The position numbers and the translations under genes were made by a program. From positions 32,840,653 through 32,904,652 of the forward strand of contig CM056377.1 of assembly GCA_029718625.1 (NCBI GenBank): a DNA stretch of 64,000 nucleotides, written 5' to 3'. Every line of letters starts with the position of its first letter. Within the stretch, counting starts at the first letter, position 1. Source of the stretch: Synaphobranchus kaupii (taxonomy: Eukaryota > Chordata > Actinopteri > Anguilliformes > Synaphobranchidae). The notes under the pieces are model-generated. The model saw only the letters and a list, made by a program, of their open reading frames with translations. It was not told the origin of the DNA and ran no database searches. Below are positions 31,301 to 52,200 of this stretch, piece after piece.

Positions 31301-31500
31301 TGATGGGTAAGTTTCTCAATACTAAAGCTATCAGTGAGGTTGTGCTATGCACGATTATAAATGATGGGTAATAATATTTCAATAGGGCCTGGGTTGAAAA
31401 AGTGAGCCTATCCTTTAACTCCACATAGTGCCAAGGTCCATGTATCAGTGTTGCATGACATATCAATAATGTTTGCTAGGTAGATAATGTTACGTGAATT
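28400..31500. other. Transposon-rich segment of intron 1
   Basis: The segment has island-like GC content at 28400-29500. It includes a tandem duplication of CGGTTGATCTGCATGC (near 28538-28566), two copies of GTAGCTACC(A/G)GCC with CTGCTAGCGAAAATGGCTAT near 29490-29605, and a sequence like a ZNF143/STAF site, ACTACACTACCCAGAATCC, at 29426-29444. The foldback element at about 30790-31275 is listed separately. Short open frames here (for example 29186-29395) have no recognisable domain. Confidence 0.45.
30790..31275. mobile_element. Foldback DNA element with CAATGGGGCAA arms
   Basis: The left arm around 30800-30870 (CAATGGGGCAAAAGTAGTTT, then GGCCTTCAAAACC, then CTCCTTTTTGAAAACTGGAAA) matches the reversed right arm around 31200-31272, with small differences. 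A centre of about 300 bases is unpaired and has no coding capacity. The outer limits are approximate and no target duplication was identified. Confidence 0.6.
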
Positions 31501-33051
31501 GGATGCTGAAATGTGTCTCATCAATCATATATTTTGATGGGTTTCTAGCATGTCTTGGGGAAAACGCAACAAAAACTCTTTGGGACTTACATTGGCAACA
31601 GTTACTACAACAGTGAGGTCCTGATCACCAGAATTGAGTGGCAAGACTTAATGCAGTGCGCTACCCAGCGTACATGACAACATTCCTTCTCTTTTATGAT
31701 ACTATAGGCCTACCAGCTTCATCTCATCTCAATTGTCTGAAGGGGCATGTAATCAATGAACATTGGCCTTCACGTTTACTCACAAGTAATTTTAGTGTTC
31801 CTTATGTTCTTTATTTTCTCAATTTGAGTCAGGAATCATGTAGTAGATTCAATCTCATAAAGTGGTGGAATTTAATCACATTTTAGCGCTGGCAAAGCTT
31901 CCTAGCTAGCAAGCTTTTCTGGCTGGTGACATTAAGTGTTTGCAAGCATTAGTGCCACTTCACCAATACAACAATGTAAATAGTAGAGTATAATCAGGAG
32001 ACATAGCTGGCCAAGTGTAATAACATTAACTATCATAAAATTAATATTGTATTGATTTTAAAAATCCAGTAATTGTAATGATCATTACCCAACAACTGAA
32101 AAAGTAACAGCAGGACAAGAAAATAGGATAACAAGGATAACTATATGAATAACAAAAACCAGACCTTTGAGCAATGTTTGTGTTCATAGGAAGATACCAT
32201 AGACGGTACAAAGGTAGCCATCACACATCAGTGGCTCTACTTGTTAAATAACTATAAATTAACAGGACTTGCAACTCAAAGGGTATGTTGCACTTTGTGC
32301 CCCTATTATGATGTGACCAAGAAGTCTTTTGTGACAAACTGATAAGTCCTTGATAGATAAGGAAAATCTTTTGGTAGGGAACCAATAAAATGACTAACCA
32401 ACTGCTTTAGCCTGCAATTTATGCACCCTGGACACAACACTTTACCAATGATTTTCACAATACAATCAGGATGTCTTAAATTGTATTGTAACATTGTCCA
32501 CTAGCTAGTTAGCTGGGCTAGGTATCTTGAAGACTATATGGGTCTTCTGAATGTTGGACTTACATACAGTCAGTTAATTTTGACATTACTTACACCAGTG
32601 GTTGAACACTGCTGTGCAGATACGAATTAAATTTGAATGTTAGAATCCGCCATTTTTAACATGACAGAGAACAATAACAAAGTGAATGGCAGGCAAAATG
32701 AAGGTGACAAGCTGTAGTTAAACTCCAAAATAGAGTAACGTGAACAATTTAAGGGACATGGAAACAACAAACAAAGATAAAACTGCTCCTATTCCCAGTT
32801 ATTCCACCCATACAATAGCCTCTCAAACACACAATAAGGCTGCTGGGACTCCTGCAACTGCCTTTCACCTTGTTGTTTCCTGTATCAGGGAAACATGCAT
32901 CTCACACCCCAAGGGATGCTGCAATAAGTCAGCCCTTTGCTTCACTTCAAATTATTGCTCCAACAGGCTAGCACTGCATAAACACAGCTTAGAGTGGTTC
33001 ATATACTAGATACTGTTCTTTGTTGTATCATATACACACATGCACGCACAT

Positions 33052-33105
<54 letters not shown>

Positions 33106-34969
33106 GTATAAATGGTTAAAAGAGTGAAGTTTCCTGTACATTCTTCTCTTAAAGACATTGCTATAAACATAAGAAATTCTATCAATTCAGCACTGCTTCA
33201 GTAGATCTACAAACAAGTATGCAAGGTGCATCTTGAGCTTGTGTCTTCCCTGTGTTAACTGCATTGATAGTTGAATATAAAATTGGGAACTTACAGCCAA
33301 GTAATATTTAGGCCTGCCTACATGTATATCTCAGTATTGTTCACATAGTCCTAGTGCATATTATCAGCAAGTACAACTATCAAAATGCTAAATAGCGCTG
33401 CAGTCAGCGATGATTGGGGCCCAATCACAAAATGGCTACCAAGGCTGCCCGTATGGTTTCTTGAGAAAAAGGTGGTCCTTTTGAGGAGAAGAACCTCAAT
33501 AGACTCATGATTTTTAAGGAATGTTTAAAACAAAAAAGGAAATAAACAACACCACTAAGTGTCTGAACACTATATAGCAGGGGTGGGGTATTGTAATAGA
33601 GAAGAACATCTAAACTAAGGTAGTTAGTTATCTCTTATATGCTCATTATTTTAATGATATAGCTGTTATCGCACCACCACATGTTCTTCGACCCTTGAGT
33701 ATTGTAGTCTGTAATACTGCTGGTATGGTTTGTATGTGGATCCAAGAGCAGTAGTTGTGTGACAGAACTTGGCATTGTTTCATGATGATCCTTACCAAAG
33801 TGTAAAGATTTTAATATTATGGTGCACATGCATAACACACCCTGGTCTTTGAGACTGAGTCTGGGAGATCAAAGCTCTTCTTTGTCAAACCTACAATAAT
33901 TGCAGGATAAGGTGAGAAAACAATTGCTTAATAACCATCTTTCATATTCAAGGAGAATACAAGAACGATAACAGTACCTGAGGATTATGTTCTTCTATTC
34001 ATTGCTCATGATCTCCTCATTTACTTTTACGGCAACTATCTCTTTATGAGAAAAGCTACATCCTTAAATACAACACCTTCAATCAAAATTGGTATCCAAC
34101 TTGTAAAGAAAAACACTGCAAAAAATGATGGCTATGCTAGTAACCTCTCTCTAAAATAGGAGCTAATTCAATGCTATCACTGCAATCTCCCAATAGAAAT
34201 TCCTCATTTGAGCTAATCAAAGACAGTGGCAGAAAGAGCAGAGAAGGTAGCAGATAATGAATTCCTCTACCAAAAAAGGGTGATATCCAAGGTGCAAAAA
34301 ATAAATAGTTATGTTTTGTGGACTGGAATAATATGGGTTGTTTACCTCTTGACTGACAGTCACAAGTCTGAATGATGAATAAACAGCAGCATTAAAGCAA
34401 ACAGATAAATATGGTAGGAAAAAGTTATGAAGGATAAAAACTATTGACGCCTTATATTCTTTAGTCTGATGTTCACCTACCTTTCAAATTCTGGCTGTTC
34501 ATTAACAATGCTCCTCTATAATTTTGCTAAACTATATCCTGGATTTTTAGACTTGGCACCTGACCTGGTGATAAGAGACAGCCCTCTAGTTGGTTACTTG
34601 TCTACACCTGACACAAGTAGCCTTGATTTCCTCAGTAGTGAATGATCATACTGGATATCTAATGGTTGTGGGAGAGGGGATCACTAGGTCCATCTGTCCA
34701 TATTCACTGCTAGGTTCCTCTCCAATCTGGCAGATGACTTTAGATATGCCTCATGGAGTGTTATGAGCTCTGCTTCCCTTCCTGTTTTTAAGGGTTTATT
34801 ATAAAGGTACAGTCCATGGCTTAAACCACCTGCCGCAAATGCCTTGGGCCACTCACAAGTTATAATACCACTGATATGCGTATTATTCATTTAAATTTTT
34901 TGTCCTCCTCAAAAGCAGATCACATGAATTGTGTCATGTGGCATTCTATCTAGGACCTTAACATTTTTC
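31501..34969. other. kcnn1 intron 1, middle part A
   Basis: AT-rich intron without a recognisable gene. It contains the CA microsatellite at 33053-33104. Nothing else is supported. Confidence 0.5.
33053..33104 (+). repeat. CA microsatellite
   Basis: An uninterrupted (CA)26 tract, preceded by imperfect ACATGCACGCACATG copies. Confidence 0.95.
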
Positions 34970-35290
34970 TACCACCGAAAAATCCCCTTCCAGGCCAAAA
35001 AAAACCTGGGAGTAATACTTGACATTTCTCTCATCATCTCCTGGAACAGTGTTCCATTTACTGTGGCCTTGTAGTTCTTTCTGTCTCACATACAAAAGTA
35101 TGATTCCACCTGTTCCTTACCACCTCATCCTCTTGTTTGATAGTCCAGAGTGCCTTCCCATTTGGAATACTGAAACCTGATCTTCATTGACCTCCATGCC
35201 ATGGCAATTCAACACCTCTGAATCATCCATAATGCTTATGCCAGATTTGTCTTTTCATCATTCTCGGCACCCACGCCCTCCACACTCTAA
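34970..35290 (+). pseudogene. Degraded LINE (L2-like) reverse transcriptase fragment
   Basis: Read in one plus-strand frame, the sequence gives KKNLGVILDISLIISWN, then after stops SHLEY*NLIFIDLHAMAIQHL and IIHNAYARFVFSSF. These fit the C-terminal reverse-transcriptase region of L2-clade LINEs, where NLGV(x)LD and an RLDYCNSLL...AIxPLQxIQNAAARLVF pattern are typical. Several in-frame stops and loss of the catalytic core show it is dead. The assignment rests on remembered family patterns. Confidence 0.55.
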
Positions 35291-37095
35291 TAAATGTTTT
35301 TGTTTTTTATTTCATCATTACCCAGTTTGGACCGCTTCCATTTCATGCAGAATCCTCTGTCAATTCAGGAAGGCACAGGCATGCACACACATGTTCCGGA
35401 ACACTTGCACACAGACACTGCTTCATTTTTATTCTGCAGTCCACCAGCCGAGCTGCACAGCCAAGGGAGTAACTTTGGGCTGGACATTGGAGGCGTTGAG
35501 GTGAACATCCCTCTAGGAGGGTCCGGGGCATGCCCTCCAGCCATGCCGTTAGATTAGTGCCACTACGAATTGATACTGAAAAACAAATTTATATGGAAAA
35601 AATAAGAATTGATATTGAAAAAAATATTGGTTAATTGGTAATAATTATTAATAATAGTTTGTATTCACTTTTTAATTTTCTTTGATGAAAAATCTGATTT
35701 TCACCCTTGTTTTTTTCCCTTACAATGTTTTTTCACTGAAATAATCTTTCTTCTGCTGAGTTTTGGCACTCTTCTCACGTGGGGGCAGGGTCTGTGCGTG
35801 TCAGCATTGAGTGACAGCTGGCCTGGAGCTGCGGGCTGCATTTTGATCTAATTCAACACACTTCCCTTGCTCTCTTCCCTCGAGTGAGCTATTTTGTGAC
35901 AAAATTTGTGACGTGCCACAAGTGAACTTAACAAGTGCTCTGCAAGGGAATATACTGTAGATGAGAAACAAACCAAAACGGAACTGAACGGCCCTCGCAA
36001 CCTACGTAGGAAGTGCTCCCCATAGCTCTTCCTATATAAGTTTGCTCCGTGGATGAATATTTTTTCGTAGGATTACTTTGGAAGGTCAATGAATAATAGC
36101 TTATCTTAAGTGGTAAAAACACACCAGTCGGTCTTATAAAAACACTATCGCTGGTCTTTACGGTGCCTTTAGTGAAAATTTATTGTGAGAAAACCTCAAA
36201 AACACAAACACAAAATCGTGTAGGCTAAAGGATCTGTCCAAGTTAAATTCTCAATTCTTAATCCACCTCCCATCCTTCAACATGCGCTCATGAATTATTC
36301 GCAATCCTTCCAAACTCCAAACGAAAAAAATATTGCCTCCTCCATTTGACAGCTGCACACTGACTCATCCTCTCTTCTTCATGTGTGGAGCATTGCATTG
36401 TGGGATTCCCTTCTTGCTGTAAGCTTGCATTTTATACCCTTGGTGGGAGGGAGGATAAACAAGGGAGTGAGGGAATATAATTACCCCTTCCCCTTTCTTA
36501 AATTGGAACCAAGTTCCACTTGGTGTGGCTGCCATATTTCATCCTGGCATTTTGGGGATTCCCTCGTTGAAGCAAGGGAAGGGAATGACAGGAAGAAAGC
36601 AAAAGAATCTGATTTAAAATGCAGCCCTGGGGTTAATTCCAATTGCTTATTTTCAATCCTTACATCATTTCCTCCTCACTCCTTAGGAAAGGTTGCAAGG
36701 ATGAGAGGAGGAATCAGGGTAACATGCATTAAGCAAATGGAACGTTCTTGCTCAGTCAAGCGTCAGCGTCATATTATGCTTACACATTTAACTATAATGC
36801 TTCTTAGCCCCTTTTTTCATGAATAAATGTGGCTTTTGTCATAAAGAATGAGTGTCATTATGATTTATAATAAATGTACATGTGCATCAACTTCCTGGGG
36901 TCGACTAGATCAATGGACACAACTGGGATGACCAGGCATACATTTTACCATTGTTGTGCCAATACCTCCTGGGAATACTACTGGTGGAATGTATCAAAAT
37001 GTGCACATGTGGGCTAACGTCGTTTACATTTGCCAGGCAATGTGTCATTGACGCTTTTTAAGGAGTAGCATAACTTTTCACATAACTTCCATTTA
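35291..37095. other. kcnn1 intron 1, middle part B
   Basis: No gene or defined repeat is seen. The 147-residue open frame at 36383-36826 on the plus strand has no recognised domain and no supporting splice context. Confidence 0.45.
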
Positions 37096-37495
37096 CACTG
37101 CCTGGCCAAAAAAAAAGTTGCACACTAATATTTCGTTAGACCGCATTTAGCTTTGATTACGGCGCACATTCGTCATGACATTGTTTCGACAACCTTATGC
37201 AACGTCACAACATTTATTTCCGTCCAGAGTTGCATTCATTTTTGGCCGAGATTTTGTATTGACGACGGGAGAGTCGAACCACTAAAGTATTCTCCAGCAC
37301 ATCCCAAAAACTTTCAATGGGGTTAAGGTCAGGACTCTGGTGACCAATTCATGTGTGAAAATGATTCCTCATGCTCCCTGAACCACTCTTTCACAATTTG
37401 AGCCTGATGAATCTTGGAATTGTCGTCCTGGAATATGCCCATTGATGGGATAACCTGGTCATTCAGTACATTCAGGTACTCAGCTGACTTAATTT
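37096..37495 (-). pseudogene. Tc1-like transposon relic, transposase 3' half
   Basis: The element end CACTGCCTGGCCAAAAAAAA begins at 37096 directly after TA, as expected for Tc1/mariner. Read on the minus strand, the sequence gives transposase C-terminal pieces: [20 protein letters not shown], then NWSP, and in another frame DLNPIESFWDVLENTLVV. The DDN and PDLNPIE motifs belong to the DD34E catalytic core. The frame shift at the SPDLNP site and later stops make it non-functional. The 5' half is missing to the right of about 37500. Confidence 0.82.
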
Positions 37496-45639
<8,144 letters not shown>

Positions 45640-46130
45640 TTTTCCCGTGGGAGAAAATATGTGGCATCTGAACATTTTTAAAAAAGCTGGCCTGGGGCTG
45701 TTTTTCATGGTTTGGGCTAGATCCCCTTAGTTCCAGTGAAGCCTAAACTTATCGCTACATCACACAATGACATTCTAGACGATTCTGGGCTTCCAACTTT
45801 GTGCCAACTGTTTTGGGAAGGTCCGTTCCTGTTTCAGCATGACAATGCCCCCGTGCACAAATCATGGTCCATACAGAAATGGTTTGTCGAGATTGGTGTA
45901 GAAGAACTTGACTGGCCTGCGAAGAGCCCTGACCTCAACCCCAAAGAACACCTTTGGGATCAACTGGAAAGCCAACCGCGAGCCAGGCCTAATCGCCCAA
46001 AATCAGTGCACGACCCTTCTGGCTGAATGGAAGCAAAATGCCTGCAGAAATGTTCCGACATCTAGTGGAAAGCCTTCTCAGAAGAGAAGGAGGCTGTTAT
46101 AGCAGCAAAGGGGGCTGCTATAGTGATGTA
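45640..46130 (+). pseudogene. Tc1-like transposase relic, C-terminal part
   Basis: The plus strand encodes KPKLIATSHNDILDDSGLP, then FLFQHDNAPVHKSWS, IQKWFVEIGVEELDWPAKS and PDLNPKEHLWDQLE. The D of HDN and the E of NPKE are separated by 34 residues, the DD34E spacing. Homology continues in other frames (AEWKQ, then PAEMFRHLVESLLRR), so at least two frameshifts are present. The N-terminal DNA-binding region and first catalytic Asp are missing. It lies opposite in orientation to the other Tc1 relic at 37096-37495. Confidence 0.85.
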
Positions 46131-47365
46131 GTATACAGAGTTGTTATTCATGACAGCTTTGTACAGTTTATCTACAATGATTTACACGTGATGTTCAATA
46201 ATGTTCTGTGCTTGTTGGGTACTCTGTGGGCTCACTATATTTTCAGACTCTTATAATATCTCATTCTTTACTCTACTTTCACTCCTTACTATAGGAAACA
46301 ATTACATTTCAAGTTCCCTGCTCTTTTATGCATTGATCTAATGTTCTCTGTATGAAAAACATTCAGTGGGTTACTAATTGCTTTAACTGGCTGAAAACAA
46401 GGGACCCTACGTCAACCAACAGCCTATCTCTAGATGAGGTGCATTTAATCCAAATTTCCTAAAAAAAATAAAATAAAAATAGAACCAAAATGCTCAATGC
46501 TCAGACAGTAATTGCTGTAATGCTCATGCTTCCCTCCCTCAAAATGCATGCATTGCGACAAATTAGTAATTTTTTATATACATCCCACTACTGAACATAC
46601 AGAATATGTTGGATTGAACCGATCTTGGTTGAAGCTTCTTTTATAAGTTTCCCTCACTGTCTTTAAAATAAATGCTCCAGCATCCTTGCAGCAAAAGCTT
46701 AGAATTTAATGGCTCAATTATGTGAAACTGAGAAAAACATTTTCAGGTGCAGAACGGCAGTGTGCAAATGTCAATGGAAAAAAGGAGAGAATTCACTCAC
46801 GTTATTACTTCATTTATATAACATGTATTTTACGTAGCTAGCTTATTTACATTGGGACTTTTTTAGAATGCTGATTAGAATGAATACATTATAAAATACA
46901 TAAAAAAGAACCTTTGTTACCATTAGAAAATAAATGTTCCACAACAATGTCAAAATCTGACCTCAGCAGGGTTCACACAACAGCTGAGGTACTGTTCCAG
47001 GATACCCCATGAAAGCCCCAGGCTCTTCAGTCCTTTATTTCGGAGACCTTACTTTAAAAAAACGATGGCTCAGTATGCGCCACCAAGGAAATTAGGGCAC
47101 TGAGCATGTCACGCATGCCTTGCAGAAATGTTTTATCATAACAAGATGCACATGAAATGCAGTCGGAGTGCAAAAGCCAGTCATGAATGGACAGACTGCT
47201 CTGACGTACACACATACTGCATGCAAAAAAAACAGGGTTTTTGATTATTAAGTTTAAAGAGTCCATCCAGTCACTTTTTTGCATTCAGAGAGTTCATTAA
47301 GCTAAAAGATGAAGAAGATGTATTCTTACTTCTTTCCAAATTCAAAACAGGAAGTAACACATTCT
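46131..47365. other. kcnn1 intron 1, AT-rich spacer
   Basis: AT-rich intron. No gene, RNA or defined repeat is seen. Confidence 0.55.
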
Positions 47366-49783
47366 GGGCCCTATATTACACCCAGCGCTAAGCGGCCGGT
47401 AATCCAAACGCAAGTGTTTTTGCTAGTTTCAGACTGGCGCAAAGTGTCATTTTAACGTCCAGCGCTCACGTTGTTTAAATAGCAAGTGAACTTGCATCCA
47501 TAGCAAGTGAACTTGGCGGGTTGGTCTTAAGATGAGGTGTGGCCAGGATCATTTTTGGCGGATTGCTATCTCGAGGCAGCAAAAAGCGTTTGTGCTAAAA
47601 CCACCAGAAACATGGTCTTCAGTCATGTTGCAGTTGTTTCAGTGTTATTTTATTGGCGCAATATACAAACCCCAATTCCAAAAAACTTGGGACAGTATGT
47701 AAAATGCACATAAAAGCAGAAAGCAGTGATTTGTAAATTCTTTATTCATATATTTAATTGAAAACAGTACAAAGGAAAGATATTTAAAGTTTTACCTTAT
47801 CAACTGATTTTTATAAATACAGTATATGCTAATTCCGACTTTGATGCCTACAACACATTCCAAAAAACGTTGGGACAGGGGCAAAAAAAAGACTGGGAAG
47901 TTCAAGTAACACCTGTATTCCACAGATAAACAGGTCATGCTATCATGACTGGGTATAAAAGGACATCAAAAGACTCTTCATATCTTATTTTCAGGTACTC
48001 TTGCAAGCAATACTATAACCTCTCCGCATTTGAATGGATCTCTATGGGAATTGGGGGGTGGGACTAGATTAAGCTGTAAATTACACGGGAATAGTATGTA
48101 ACCCATCGTTGGCTAAATGGCTGTAAGTCAGCAGATATGGATGGATCACGTGAAGGGTTGTTTCTCCTGACTTATTTTTCCATATAGTTCAATAGAAAAA
48201 TGAGTCAGGAGAAACAACCCTTCAAGTGCTCCATCCATATTTACTGCATATCTGGCAGCAGAGTGATGGTTTGAGACTCATTTTATACCTCAAACCCTTG
48301 ATGACTTATAGCCATTTAGCCAACCATGGGTTCCATACTATTCCCGTGTAATTTACAGCTTAATCTTGTCCCACCCCCCAATTCCCATAAAGATCAATTC
48401 AAATGCAGAGATGTTATAGTATCACTTGTAAGAGTACCTGAAAATAAGATATGAAGAGTCTTTTGATATCCTTTTATACCCTGTCATGATAGCATCACCA
48501 GTTTACCTGTGGAATGTTCCAAACAGGTGTTTTTTTAACTTCCCAGTCTTTTTTTTGCCCCTGTCCCAACTTTTTTGGAACATGTTGCAGGCATCAAATT
48601 CGGAATTAGTGTACATTTGCAAAAATCAATAAAGTTGATAGTCAATAAGGTAAAACATTAAATATCTTTTCTTTGTACTGTTTTCAATTAAATATATCTA
48701 AAAGAGAATTTACAAATCACTGCTTTCTGCTTTTATGCACATTTTACATACCGTCCAAACTTTTTTGGAATTGGGGTTTGTAAGTGCATCTACATAGGCG
48801 TGTGCACAATGTGCATACACCCTCCTGTCTGTTACACACAGGGGCACGAGAAAACATGCATAAAATTATCAAGATTACATTGTTGATTACACGTTGTCCC
48901 TGTAATCACAGGAAAGTACGCTTGTTTTAAGGCATTAAGCTACCAGCAAAGACGCGTTGGTCATATTTCCATAAGCAGGACAATATAAAACAAGGGAAAA
49001 TATGTGTAAGCCTATGAGTTCCCAACCAGACGGATTTAGTGTATGTAGTTGTCATCATAACGCTATGTATGTTATTAATCAATATTAGAATGCACGGAAT
49101 ATGAACTTCGGATAAAGCTTGAACTTCGCTAGCCGAAATACATTGCCTGTGATCTGTCTGCTGTGAGAACAGCCTCATGGAATTGGTGTTTAAACAATGC
49201 TTCATTGTATAATCAAACGTTAAACAAGCCGGCTAATTTGGCGTTTTCTAAGCTGAGAGGGAAGCCCAGTTCTGGTAGCTTATTCGCAGCTGTTGCAGGT
49301 GTTATAACGAAATTAAACTACGTATACTGTACTTAGTAAAATAACAGCACTGGTGTAAGCTAATGGAAAAAATGTTTATTTCTGGGAAATAGTTTGGTCG
49401 GGAATTACCGGGAACCCGTGCTGGTGTTAACCCTACTGTGAAAGATTATTATTGTGTGTATGAAAACACGCCATAATGGTTAGTCCGAATAATATTGCTC
49501 ATAATATTGATCCATATAGCCTATTCCTTGCTTGCACGCTTTAACGACGCGCACGAGTCTGTTTTCGCCAGCGAGTCTGTTTTCGCCAGGTGCAAACGCA
49601 GGTGACTTTTAAAGGGAATGGGATATGACATTTTGATTGGTTTATTGCATGTTACACCCAAGATGCACCTATAATTAATGAAGAGACTAAGTTCAGCCCA
49701 TTTGCACCTTGCACCGTGCTTAGCGCTCAAATAACACATCGTCTAACTAGCAAAAGTTGACTTGAACAGCGCAAAGATCGCCC
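47366..49783. mobile_element. Harbinger-like element, copy 1 (right end truncated)
   Basis: It starts GGGCCCTATATTACACCCAG and follows the sequence of copy 2 (49843-51667) in the same orientation, with shared blocks such as TTGGTCTTAAGATGAGG, TCATATTTCCATAAGCAGGA and ATGGGATATGACATTTTGATT. A palindromic element (47666-48780) is inserted in it. Near 49783 the match ends after AAGATCGCC, so the last dozen bases of the right terminus seen in copy 2 are missing. It also lacks an interior block of several hundred bases that copy 2 has. No transposase remains. Confidence 0.65.
47666..48780. mobile_element. 1.1 kb near-perfect palindromic (foldback) Tc1/mariner-type element
   Basis: It starts CAAACCCCAATTCCAAAAAA and ends TTTTTTGGAATTGGGGTTTG, with TA on each side (47664-47665 and 48781-48782). 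The two arms, 47666-48180 and 48195-48780, are reverse complements along nearly their whole length, leaving a loop of about 14 bases. The left arm lacks a block of about 70 bases that is present in the right arm. The related sequence at about 50135-50145, uninterrupted, reads GCGCATATAAGTGCG and shows the empty site, confirming a TA duplication. There is no coding capacity. Confidence 0.85.
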
Positions 49784-49842
49784 TCTGTTTTTGTGTAAAG
49801 TACATCTTTGCTAAACACAAGAACTTGGAGGTCTGACACAAT

Positions 49843-51667
49843 GGGCCCTATCTTACAACCGGCGCTAAGCGGCGCTAACCCAAACGCTAGTGTCTTTGCT
49901 AGCTTAAACCCGGCGCATGGTTCATTATAACGTCTTGCGTTCACGTCGTTTAAATACCATGTATTCTTGCGCCCGTTGCAAGTGAACTGGGCGTGTTGGT
50001 CTTAAGATGAGGAGTGGCCAAGATTATTTTTGGCGTATTGCTATCTTGAGCCAGCAGAAAGCCCTTGTGCTAGAACCACCACAAACCTGGTCTAAAGTCA
50101 TGTCGCAGTTGTTTACATGTTATTTTAACGGCGCATATAAGTGCGTCTACATAGGCGTGTGCACAACGCGCGTACCCTCCTGTCTGTTACACACAGGGGC
50201 GCGCACAAGCATGACTAATATATCAAGATTACAATGTGAAATATTATTATTATTGTGTAGGCTATATCAAAAAATGCATAATAATAAAAGGGTCCATAGG
50301 TCCACATATAGCCTACCTTTCCCTCGGCGAAGGGGAATGCCACATTAAATTGCTTTCAGCCCACTCCATCAACATCCAGGCGATGTGCAATGGTACGGGA
50401 CAATGGCTATACATTAAAAAGGAGCTGATAACACCTATATCAAGCCTAATGCGCAAATTGTCATTTACACCTAATGCGTGAATTGTCATTCAATGGAAAA
50501 CTCGCGCACATGCAATAGACGGACATTTGAGTTCTGAAAATGTGCTTCAGATGTCATTACAATACAGCCCTGTTTATCTAGGAATACTAGTAAGTAAATA
50601 GAATAGTTTGTGACTGAAAAAAGTTCAAAACCTTGTCCAGTGAATATTGCATTTATTGTTTTTCAAATAGCCTAGGCTACAGCGGATTCACTGTGCATAA
50701 GGTTTTTTCGATAGCCTATGGTTAAAAAGCAGAGATAAATGTCACCATATTAACTGAATTGTAACCTTAGCTATTCTTCGTCCTTCATATTTTTTTAATT
50801 ACAGTGACAAGGTTTCCATACCGTCAGCTTATTAAAACCCTGCTGATTTCACCTGTTATGCTGTAAATTGCACTTTTCACGGTCTTCCTGGGAAAGTGGA
50901 TCGTTTTAAAGCATTGCACTAACAGTAAAACAGGTTGGTCATATTTCCATAAGCAGGACATTATACAACAAGGGAAAATATGCGTGAACCTATGGGTTGC
51001 CAACCTGACAGCTTTATTGTATTTAGTGTCATCATTAAGGCAAAATAACGTTATTTATGTTATTAATCAAAATTAGAATGCAGGTAGGCGTAATGAACTT
51101 CGGATGAAGCTTGAACATGAGTTCATTGCTTCATTGCATAATCAAACTAAATTTGTTAAACAAGCAGGCTAATTTGGCATTTTCTAAGGTGAGAGGGAAG
51201 CCATTGGTAGCTTATTCTCAGCTGTTGCAGGTGCTTTTAGAATTTTAACGAAATTTAACCGCATATATTTTGTAAAATAACAGCATTGTCGGGAATTACC
51301 AGGAACTCATAATGGTTAGTCCGAATAATATTGATTATAGGCTACTATTGATCCATATAGCCTATTCCTTGGTCGCACTAAACACGCACGAGCATATCTG
51401 TTTCGCCATCATATAAGCAATCCGCCAAGGTGGAAAACAGGCTTTTAAAGGGAATGGGATATGACATTTTGATTGGTTTATTGCATGTCACGCCCAAGAC
51501 ACACCTATAATTAATGAAGAGACTAGGTTCAGCCCATTTGCACGTTGCGCCGTTCTTAGTGCCCTAAAAACATGCCGTTAAAATAGCAAAACTGGACTTG
51601 GACACGCCCTAAATGTACTTAACGCCATGCGCTTAGACGAAGCGCTAAGATCGCCAAGATAGAGCCC
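49843..51667. mobile_element. Harbinger-like non-autonomous element, copy 2
   Basis: It starts GGGCCCTATCTTACAACCGG and its reversed right end reads GGGCTCTATCTTGGCGATCT. It is flanked by AAT at 49840-49842 and 51668-51670, a 3-base duplication that suits PIF/Harbinger elements. The termini are rich in GGCGCTAAGCG. The interior has no transposase domain. It lies only about 60 bases from copy 1 in the same orientation. Confidence 0.65.
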
Positions 51668-51942
51668 AATGTGTCCTTTCTGTCACAGCCAGTAAGCTGA
51701 CTAAACGAACACCACTGATGGGTTAAAATGTAAATCCCCATGTTACTTACCCACACATTATATCAAAAAGACCAAAAACTCTGTAGTGGGCAGGATATGA
51801 ACTTTGTTGCTTTCAGGATAAAAAACTAATTCCTAATCTCAATTGTATAAGCAGAATACCATACTAATATGAACTAATATTTGTATTTTTATTTTGATTG
51901 CACAGGCCTTAATCAGCCTAATTTGCAACAAATTGCCAAGCT

Positions 51943-52200
51943 CAGGGGTAGGCAACCTTGGTCCTGGGGTGCCAGTTCTGATTTTTGTTCTGAGCTTGAC
52001 CTCATGAGTTTGATGGATTATTAATATTGTAATATTAATATTAATATTCTGAATGGTGAAATGCTGAGTGCCTCCAGCACGTGATCACCTGTATTTGTTA
52101 CACCTAATTAATTAACATGGATACAGTTATGTCGTTTTGGATGGAGCAAAAACCAGGACTATCCCTGGCACTCCAGGACCAGAGTTGCCTACTACCCCTG
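51943..52200. mobile_element. hAT-type MITE
   Basis: The left end CAGGGGTAGGCAACCTTGGT and the right end, reversed CAGGGGTAGTAGGCAACTCT, are inverted repeats, with GGTCCTGG(A/G)GTGCCA pairing further in. Flanking 8-mers GCCAAGCT and GCCTTGCT match at 6 of 8 positions, a decayed hAT-type target duplication. It is 258 bases long with no coding capacity. Confidence 0.65.
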
